Positions 57,367-64,000 of a DNA stretch of 64,000 nucleotides are shown piece after piece. A program made the translations under genes and the position numbers. Location of the stretch: positions 196,169,907-196,233,906 of the forward strand of contig OZ023262.1 in the NCBI GenBank assembly GCA_964006375.1, in the 5' to 3' direction. Origin of the DNA: Tillus elongatus. Its lineage: Eukaryota > Arthropoda > Insecta > Coleoptera > Cleridae. Below the pieces are notes generated by a model that worked only from the letters and a program-made list of their open reading frames with translations, ran no database searches and was not told where the DNA came from. Position 1 is the first letter of the stretch. Every line of letters starts with the position of its first letter.

Positions 57367-57890
57367 CTTTATGAAATAATTAAAGAAATAGCTGAGTTTA
57401 GACTACGTTTATTATTTATACGAGGCTAAGTTATAAATTGAGGAGTAATTATCATATTCAAATAAAGGGGCTTTATGAAATAATTTGAGAAATAGCTAAG
57501 TTTAGATTACGTTTATTATTTATATGAGGCTAAGTTATAAATAGAAAAGTAATTCTCATATTCAAATAAAGAGGCTTTTGCCCGGTTTCACAAAGCTTGA
57601 TTAAAAATTTAACGGCCGATTAGTTAATCAAGGATTAAGACGACCAATCACAGACTGGAATTCGGGTTGTTGCCATGACAACCAAATATTTTGAAGCTGT
57701 GATTGGTCGTCTGAAGCTCTGATTAACTAACCGGACGTTAAATATTTAATCGAGCTTTGTGAAACTGGGCATTTATGAAATAATTTAGGGATTAGCCAAG
57801 TTTACAATAGGGTGTTTACTCATACGAGGTTAAGTCAATATTCATAAATTAAGTAAGAGTTGAATTATGTCAGTTTGCTCAGAGTAAATA
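57367..57890. repeat. 104-bp tandem repeat, three units, third split by a MITE
   Basis: Units begin CTTTATGAAATAATT at 57367, 57471 and 57575 (period 104). Each contains ACGTTTATTATTTATA and GAGGCTAAGTTATAAAT. The third unit is interrupted after CTTT by the MITE at 57579-57771 and then continues ATGAAATAATTTAGG with more divergence. Confidence 0.85.
57579..57771. mobile_element. 193-bp MITE with TTT target duplication
   Basis: Ends TGCCCGGTTTCACAAAGCTT and, on the other strand, TGCCCAGTTTCACAAAGCTC. Inverted repeats continue through TTAATCAGAGCTTC and ACGACCAATCACAG. TTT is duplicated at 57576-57578 and 57772-57774, as shown by the empty neighbouring units. A 3-bp duplication and these ends fit PIF/Harbinger-type MITEs. 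No coding. Confidence 0.88.
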
Positions 57891-57899
57891 AAGTAGAGT

Positions 57900-58465
57900 C
57901 TGTTTAAAAGTAAATTGATGATAGTTTGGAAGGTGTGAGGGTCACCTTCGCTGTTTGCTCATCCAGTAGGGCGTCATACTGGTAGAGGCGTTGGGTTTAG
58001 GCCCAGGTTACGTAACCGCAACACGGTTGTTTGTTTGCATCGATGGATTTCGGTAGGGATACAGCTGAGCTCGCTCTAGGTATCCATTGCACTTACTCCC
58101 GTCGACAGCGAGATATTGGAGAGGACACATCGTAGAGGATACTCCGATGCGTCCATTGCACTTCTCAGTATTCACGGTGGCACCGTTGTTGAATTTTTGG
58201 TCGATCTGGTAGCTTGACCGAGACACTGTGGTCAGTTCACCTGTTGGTCTCAATTCACGCGTCACTCCCAGTGTAGGAGTTGGGCTACTTGGAGAAGGCC
58301 ATACCCTGGAGTGTGCATCGTTGTGCTCATTACACTTCCCGGTATCCAACTCTGACAGTTATGAGCACTCTAGGTGAGGCATTGAACTGTGCCTCATTGC
58401 ACACCTGGAAGCCGGCACTGACCTGGTGTCGGGTTCGGCACCCAATTAAACATACAAGCTAAACT
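57900..58465. repeat. GC-richer imperfect repeat block
   Basis: CATTGCACTT-like phrases recur at about 58086, 58152, 58330 and 58397, so spacings of about 66 and 245 bp alternate. They are accompanied by TCGGTAGGGATAC or CCCGGTATCC. Open frames on both strands have no family signature. Probably a decayed satellite or retroelement end linked to the repeat that follows. Confidence 0.5.
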
Positions 58466-58569
58466 ACTGGTTAAGTAATTATTATTATTTGAGTAACTAT
58501 CGAGTGAGTAACTACTTGAGTAATTATTGTCTAAGTAATTATGGTCTGAGTAATTATTGTTTGAGAAAC

Positions 58570-59110
58570 TAATGGTTGAGCATTTAGAGACATTGTTGAG
58601 AAGCAGTTCTGAGGCACTGATGTGCGCTGTTGAGAGAGTATAATGTGGCTCAGTGGAGCCTTGAGTATGAACTGCTATTAATGTTGGAGTTGCTCAGTGG
58701 AGCGTTATGTCGAAACTGCTCTTAATGTTAGTTTGCTCAGTGGAGCTTTGGGTATAAATAGTCATTGATGTTGAGTCGCTCAGTGGAGCGTGTAATTGGT
58801 AATTGTTTGATGAACTAATAATTGAATGCCCCTCGTATATATGTTAGGTTGTGCTTTATATGAACAATGGTGTGTTCAGGTATATTTTTAATTACAGGTT
58901 AGTTATGTTGTTACTGGACACATTTGACTCCCGCTCGCCCGACTTATTACGCCCGTACATTAAGGCTTCGCCATCATTCTGACAAGTAATAAACCTTTTG
59001 CCTTTTGCATGATTACTCTTAAGTAGATAACACAACTGCTAAGTAATATATCGACTGGTGATTGATTGTTGAGCTATGTAATTATATTATGTGACCGTTA
59101 GTTGATAGTT
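58570..59110 (+). repeat. Minisatellite-bearing repeat, copy 2
   Basis: Inverse of 47240-47860. Four units with GCTCAGTGGAGC (58640-58800), then GTGTGTTCAGGTATATTTTT-type sequence, GACTCCCGCTCGCCCGACTT, CTTCGCCATCATTCTGACAA, AAGTAGATAACACAACTGCT. Fewer minisatellite units than copy 1. Confidence 0.75.
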
Positions 59111-60271
59111 ATTATTATAATAGGTTACTTCTATTGTTTACTAAGAGGGTTGTAACCTTATGTCATCGAAGGGTTGCGTTCATAATTATTCAATATATAC
59201 ATGAAAAAAAAAACAAAGTAACCCTTACAGCTGTAGCAAAACTTTTGTTTGAGATATATTCGGAATTTATTTACTCTTTCGACTTTTCGCCTTATCTTAT
59301 AATTATTTATTTGTTTCCGATATAATACGCAAAGTCTTCAAGTCTAATAGTTATTGCATGTTGGACAAATCACCAACTACATCCATATATTTGAAAGTCA
59401 TTATCTCTACTAAAGATAATTAGATAATATTAATTAAGTAGGTACGTGCAAACATTACATCAAAGCTTAACATATTTGCTAAAGCAAATACAACATGACT
59501 TACTGTATCAGATGATATGCTGCATTATTGCGTGCTTTTCGAATAATGAAGTAATTAACATAAACACAATTAACCGTGTTCCCGACATGTTCTAAATCGT
59601 CACTTGATTATACCGTTTATTATAATTATCGTAGAGAAGATAATCTGCAATAACGCGAATGACTGAAATGAACAATCTAAGTTCCGCAATGAAGTCCATA
59701 TGGCGCTCGAGGAAACATAGGAAATCTTTATCTATGAATATTATATAAGTTGAATGTGGATAAGTTAAACAGTTAAGCTAACCTCATTCAGACAAATTAG
59801 TCACGTTCCACTTGAGGAGTGCAATACTCGACGTCAGACATCTTGTGCACACTCCATTATAAGTAATATTCAATTATGTCATGTGAATTAAAAATACGAT
59901 AGTTCTCATGTCACTTCTTCACGGAACACATGTAAATGGAGAAGAAAACATGTCTGACAATGGTCTGATAATTGCTTGGTTTGTATACGGAGGAATTTTC
60001 GCACATGAGATTTAGTGACTAAGCTTGAATTGTGCGGTAGGAACACATTTGAGCAAATTGGATTTTTAACTTGACTGTTCCATGACAGTGGTTTTTAGCC
60101 GATTTCAAAACGTTGTGAGATTTTGCGTGTCTTATGGCAGCTGATTTTGTGCACATTTATGTCTTTTACTAGTTGTATATAGTTAGTCCGTTTAACAATT
60201 TATTGACAAAAGAGTGGAATTGTTTCAAATTATTTTGTTAAATAAAACAAAAAGAACATTGCAAAATTTCA
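59111..60271. other. AT-rich non-coding stretch
   Basis: No supported gene, array or element. Confidence 0.4.
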
Positions 60272-60805
60272 GGAAACAAACTAGTTGACTCCGCAGCACG
60301 GAACGCAATGACAAATGGAGTAGATTTTCAAATAGTGATGTCTAATGACTTGGTAAATGAAGCAAAAGTTATATCAAAAAGAATGTTCGAATCTTACTGG
60401 TACAAAATTAAATCAAATGCTACCAATCACTTTAACAGTATATATCCTTTCTCGACACAGTTACCACTGCAGAAACAGATAGTCCTAACCCGACATATAT
60501 CAACTCCCCTAAACCGTTTGATATTTGGACACGGCACTTTTCCGAAACATATGTTTAAGTTGGGATTGAAAAACAGCCTCGACTGCAACTGCGACGGGGC
60601 AAGTACCGGGGACTTGGAACATTTAATATTCTCTTGCAGATTCCACAATCAACAAAGAGATGAGCTATTTAGGAATATGCTCATTGAAAATATTTGTTTG
60701 CCATTAAATGCGGCCTCCCTTTTATATTTGTCTGTTAGAAATAAAAGAATATTGTTTGCAATAATCAAATTTATTAAAAATACAAAACTGTCTAACTACC
60801 TGTAA
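60272..60805 (+). pseudogene. LINE ORF2 C-terminus with RNase H end
   Basis: Frame opens GNKLVDSAARNA, the last RNase H motif (GNxxADxxA), with no start codon of its own. It runs through LPLQKQIVLTRHISTPLNRL and FGHGTFPKHMFKLGLKNSLD to a zinc-knuckle-like CNCDGASTGDLEHLIFSC. This C-terminal layout fits I/Jockey/Loa-type LINEs and differs from the LINE at 11-14.5 kb. The frame is open for 177 codons to TAA at 60803-60805, so the insertion is fairly young, but all RT and endonuclease sequence is absent (5' truncation). Confidence 0.75.
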
Positions 60806-61124
60806 ATTTATTCTCTACTCTTAACAAGTTTTTTTAGTAGCATGTAGAGTAAGTAGATTAAGGAAAATCCTACTGTCTCTCCATGTGTTAATACCCATGT
60901 TTCCCGTGGTCTGTGTGTGGTGTCTTTAAGTCGTCATAATAGACCCTATGACGTGAAGAGTGTCCCCGTTGCTATCCTTAGGCAAATAATATTTTATAGT
61001 AGGGATAAAAGGGTAATATCATATATTTTAAATGCTCATTTTACAACATGTAATATAATGTTTAATATGTTATATTTTATATATGCCTGTGTGTATGTAT
61101 GTATATATGCTTGTATTCTATGCT

Positions 61125-61126
<2 letters not shown>
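60806..61126. other. Probable LINE 3' untranslated region and non-coding DNA
   Basis: Follows the LINE stop; the stretch with CATGTGTTAATACCCATGTT has no coding. A TGTATGTATATATG run leads into the next TA array. Confidence 0.4.

Positions 61127-61189
<63 letters not shown>
61127..61189. repeat. (TA)n microsatellite
   Basis: 63-bp TA array after (GTAT)n. Confidence 0.95.
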
Positions 61190-61191
<2 letters not shown>

Positions 61192-61454
61192 CTTATTTTG
61201 TATGCAAAAATCTCAATCCGGGAGATATCAGCGCTCACTTACATGTGCAGCGGTAATAAATTTAGTATTAATGTACTACTGTGCCCAAGTTGTTTTAGAA
61301 TCTGATGTTACAAAAGGACCGTGCCTATATGAACTGGGTTACCTGTCTGAAGCCAAAAAATAATAAAATATTATACTACATTTCATTCTCAAACTCTATA
61401 AGCCCACTTGGAGAACCCAAATCACCACAATACATTGAAAAAAATCTGCCTATC

Positions 61455-61490
61455 GTTTCACTAACCAAGTTAGCGTCATCAGAGGATAAA
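61455..61490 (-). other. Hammerhead-like motif, left arm
   Basis: Minus strand: CTGATGAC, stem GCTAAC/GTTAGT with TTG loop, then GAAACGATAGG. Both conserved boxes are present; one extra base precedes stem II. Confidence 0.45.
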
Positions 61491-61731
61491 CAATTCTAAA
61501 TATCTTATATCCGCAAGCCTATTTAAATTCTTCTGCAGCTAGTCGATCACTAACGATTTAGGGAGGTTCAAAGACACCAAAACTAACATATTTCGTTTAG
61601 CGGAAATATCTGTATTCTTTTATTGTCTATCGGACATGCCTCTGCCGGTATTTATTTTACAAAGAAATCTATCAGGAGACTGCTCATAGGCGACTGAGCG
61701 AGAATCATAAATTTTTTATTACTATGTTTAG

Positions 61732-61733
<2 letters not shown>

Positions 61734-61802
<69 letters not shown>
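61734..61802. repeat. (TA)n microsatellite in foldback centre
   Basis: 69-bp TA array followed by CTTTCGAAGGCG, comparable with TA-CTTTGCAAGAGATACC in the B-repeats. Confidence 0.95.
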
Positions 61803-61803
<1 letters not shown>

Positions 61804-62116
61804 TTTCGAAGGCGTTCAGCTATCCTAATTGTCTAAATTTTTTATTAATTTTAGATTATCCTCATTAACGTGATGATTATTATCCCAAATATTACCCCAT
61901 TAATCTCGCTCCGCCGCCTATGAGCAGTCTCCTGATAGATTTCTTTGTAAAATAAATACCGACAGAAGCACGTCCGATAGATAAAGAAAGAATACAGATA
62001 TTTCCGCCAAACGAAATACGTTAATTTTGGTGCCATTGAACCTCCGTAAATCGTTAGTGACCGACTACCTGCCGAAGAATGTAGATAGAGATGCGGATAT
62101 AAGACATTTAGAATCC

Positions 62117-62147
62117 TCTGATGATGCTAACTTGGTTACTGCAACGA
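62117..62147 (+). other. Hammerhead-like motif, right arm
   Basis: CTGATGAT, stem GCTAAC/GTTACT with TTG loop, then GCAAC in place of GAAAC; degenerate compared with the left arm. Confidence 0.4.
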
Positions 62148-62215
62148 TCGTAAGGTTTTTTAAAAATTTTTCTGGTGATTTAGGTTCTCCAAGTGTTCTT
62201 ATCAGTGCTCATCAA

Positions 62216-63310
62216 AGGTTCCAATCTTCACTTAGTAAACTTTATAATTTAAACTGCTGCTATAAAATCGCAGAAAGGGTCTATTTTAAATCAATTTTCT
62301 GCAAATAATTTAGTCAAATGGAAAACAACACCTATTGAAGCACATTCTCGGATCTCATTAAGTAGTGCATATTCATGGATCTTGCGGGTTTATGATTGGT
62401 TTATTTCGACGGCATGCGAATAACCACGATGGGTGTCGGATGTTGACATAACCGGATTTCTTGGTATTAATCATTAATTGCTATACCACTACACTATTTT
62501 AAATTATAGCAAACAACATGCCACAAAATTACACATACAACCATCCAGAGGGAAATGGAATGATGTCAGTTTCCGGAAATAGGAAATTTGTGATGAAATT
62601 TCGGCGAGGCTAGTTAGAATCATATTGCTTTATATAACTTTCAAAACCCTGATTGAATCAATATTCTTACAGAGGCATGGTCAGAAAAGTTATCCTCATG
62701 TACTAAATTCACTTCGAGAATTTTATGGCACGTTTCCTACTTCTGGAAGACTAACTCTATACAAACTTGTAAAACATGTATCATTTTCTCTCGAATCTGA
62801 TCATCTTGGTCAGTTTTTTAAAATAATACTCCATTCCTAAGTTAAGCTTCTTTATGTTTCTGACCATGTTAATAGGTACATGAATTTAGGAAAGGTTGAT
62901 TTCTGTCATTAAAATGGGAAGAATGCATTCCCTAGAGGATGGTAGGTATGAAATGAATAAATAAATGTGAATGTGGTTGTTGTTGCCATTGCTTGATGAA
63001 ACCTCCATATTAGATATAAGGTCGATTATCTATAGTTTCGTCTTCTTTGTTTTGACTTTTTTGACTGAGTAAGTACCTCATAAAACATAATATATTTTGA
63101 GCACTTTCAGAATCGAAATTCTAAATGCGTTATAACCTAACTAAATTTCCGCGCGGAACTGGGAACCAATCAACTCTAGTTATGAACTTACCTATGCTGC
63201 TCAGTGGATCCGCGAATATCCGCTATTGAAATCGAAATGAAAAAGCCTGTTAAGCAGACTTCTTGCGATGTTTACTACCCAAAACCCACCTTGGTTTAGA
63301 ATGGGTGTTT
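62216..63310. other. Non-coding stretch
   Basis: No confident gene. The frame 62625-62840 contains SLREFYGTFPTSGRLTLYKL, faintly like a DUF4817 helix-turn-helix start, but nothing catalytic follows and I do not call it. Confidence 0.35.
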
Positions 63311-64000
63311 ACAAATGATCAATTTTGACGTCTCTAATCGCACGTTTGACGTTTCGAAGTTCACAGTGGCACCCCTAACCTCCAGGTGTAATCAACCTCT
63401 AGAGATTTTAACTCCCCTTTGGGTTCGTCCAGACCCGTCACACACCAGTGCTCTACTCAAGGCAATATATTACAGAGTCCCGCTCCTGAGCATAACCCAA
63501 GCAAGTTCGTTTACCCGTTTTGAAGCAAACAGTGGATTCTTCAAGCTTCACAGGCATTTGACCCCTAGAGATATAACCTCCATAGGCATTCCACCCCTAA
63601 AGAGTCAAGATCCTTGGGACATCTCACCCCTAGAGGTTTAACCTACAGTGGTATCTCCTCCCGGTGGGACGCACTCAGCCTCCGGCAAGTTCGTTTGAAC
63701 CCGACATTTGCCACTTCTTGACACAGGGCAATATCACTTGGAATCTCGCTCTCGAGTAACATCCAAGCGAGGTCATTTGTCCGTTTGGAAACCCACAGTG
63801 GAGACCACAATCTTTGATTGTAAATCACTTTCTAGATATTTCAGCCTCTTCCCAGATTCGTCTGGACTCGATACTCGCCAGCGTTTTACACCAGTTATTT
63901 GCCTCTTATGACAAACAGGAGTTACCTTTGGCCTATTTTTATATTTCGTCTCCGATCTTCCAAGGGAAGAAAGAATTGAATTGCTAAACAATACTAACAC
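63311..64000. repeat. GC-richer imperfect tandem repeat, runs off the window
   Basis: Two units about 266 bp apart share GGCAATAT (63461 and 63727), CGTCCAGACCC or CGTCTGGACTC, TCCCGCTCCTGAG or TCTCGCTCTCGAG, and AAACAGTGGA or CCACAGTGGA. Short phrases CCCCTAGAG(A/G)T also recur. Open frames are present but low-complexity and unrecognised. Confidence 0.5.

Larger units (their letters stand above)
61408..62205. repeat. PLE-terminus foldback with (TA)n near its apex
   Basis: Arms of about 300 bp: the left has ATCTATCAGGAGACTGCTCA at 61668 and the right has its inverse TGAGCAGTCTCCTGATAGAT at 61920. Agreement continues outward through CTAACGATTTAGGGAGGTTC to CTTGGAGAACCCAAATCACC. A TA array (61734-61802) lies in the 200-bp centre. 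Each arm contains a hammerhead-like motif. Confidence 0.85.

Noticed and set aside
62625..62840. Another DUF4817 transposase start
   Set aside because: Only a faint resemblance over about 20 residues, with no following catalytic blocks or inverted ends.

Overview
This is AT-rich eukaryotic nuclear DNA packed with repeats, almost certainly from an arthropod and most likely an insect. The evidence is the set of relics it carries: a mariner transposase (DD34D type), several DD41D-type Tc1/mariner-superfamily transposases with the insect-typical DUF4817-like helix-turn-helix start, Penelope-like retroelements (PLEs) with a GIY-YIG nuclease, CR1/L2-like and RNase H-bearing LINE remains, a tRNA-headed SINE, a hAT element with its 8-bp target duplication, and PIF/Harbinger-like MITEs. 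I found no host gene that I can support with confidence. Two CpG-richer islands (about 3.44-4.86 kb and 28.8-29.0 kb, minus strand) carry splice-like signals and are the only candidates for host exons. Order and species cannot be fixed from the sequence alone.

Layout. 0-7.3 kb: two copies of a DD41D element ('TcD41') around a GC-richer island; the second sits exactly inside the (TA)n core of another repeat. 7.3-14.6 kb: palindromic and MITE-like repeats, several (TA)n arrays, and a decayed LINE with ORF1, endonuclease and reverse transcriptase. 15.0-16.0 kb: a threefold tandem repeat. 18.1-20.4 kb: a perfect (GT)1005 array of 2,010 bp, which is the expanded tail of a minus-strand SINE. 21.1-24.7 kb: a PLE whose YIG motif codons have become a TA array, a dead mariner, a second PLE piece, and a relic of an unclassified protein. 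24.7-29.3 kb: mostly 'Rep-A' repeats. 29.5-34.6 kb: a PLE split by a rearranged TcD41 copy, then a 1-kb foldback. 35-47 kb: many Rep-A copies, a transposase relic, two pairs of direct duplications, and a hAT element with a nested Rep-A. 47-54 kb: a minisatellite-bearing repeat, two more SINE copies, transposase relics and satellite-like tandem repeats. 54.1-56.3 kb: a DNA transposon with about 420-bp inverted ends. 57.3-59.1 kb: a 104-bp tandem repeat interrupted by a clean MITE, then GC-richer repeats and the inverted partner of the 47-kb repeat. 60.3-62.2 kb: a LINE C-terminus and a PLE-derived inverted repeat with a (TA)n apex.

The common theme is microsatellite growth inside mobile elements. 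I count 29 (TA)n arrays. Many lie at one fixed position within Rep-A, whose two flanking modules recur through the window. TA-targeting transposons have landed in such arrays, and short TA-rich stretches inside two coding regions have themselves expanded. No cellular pathway or operon is present; the window is best read as layers of nested, decayed mobile DNA.
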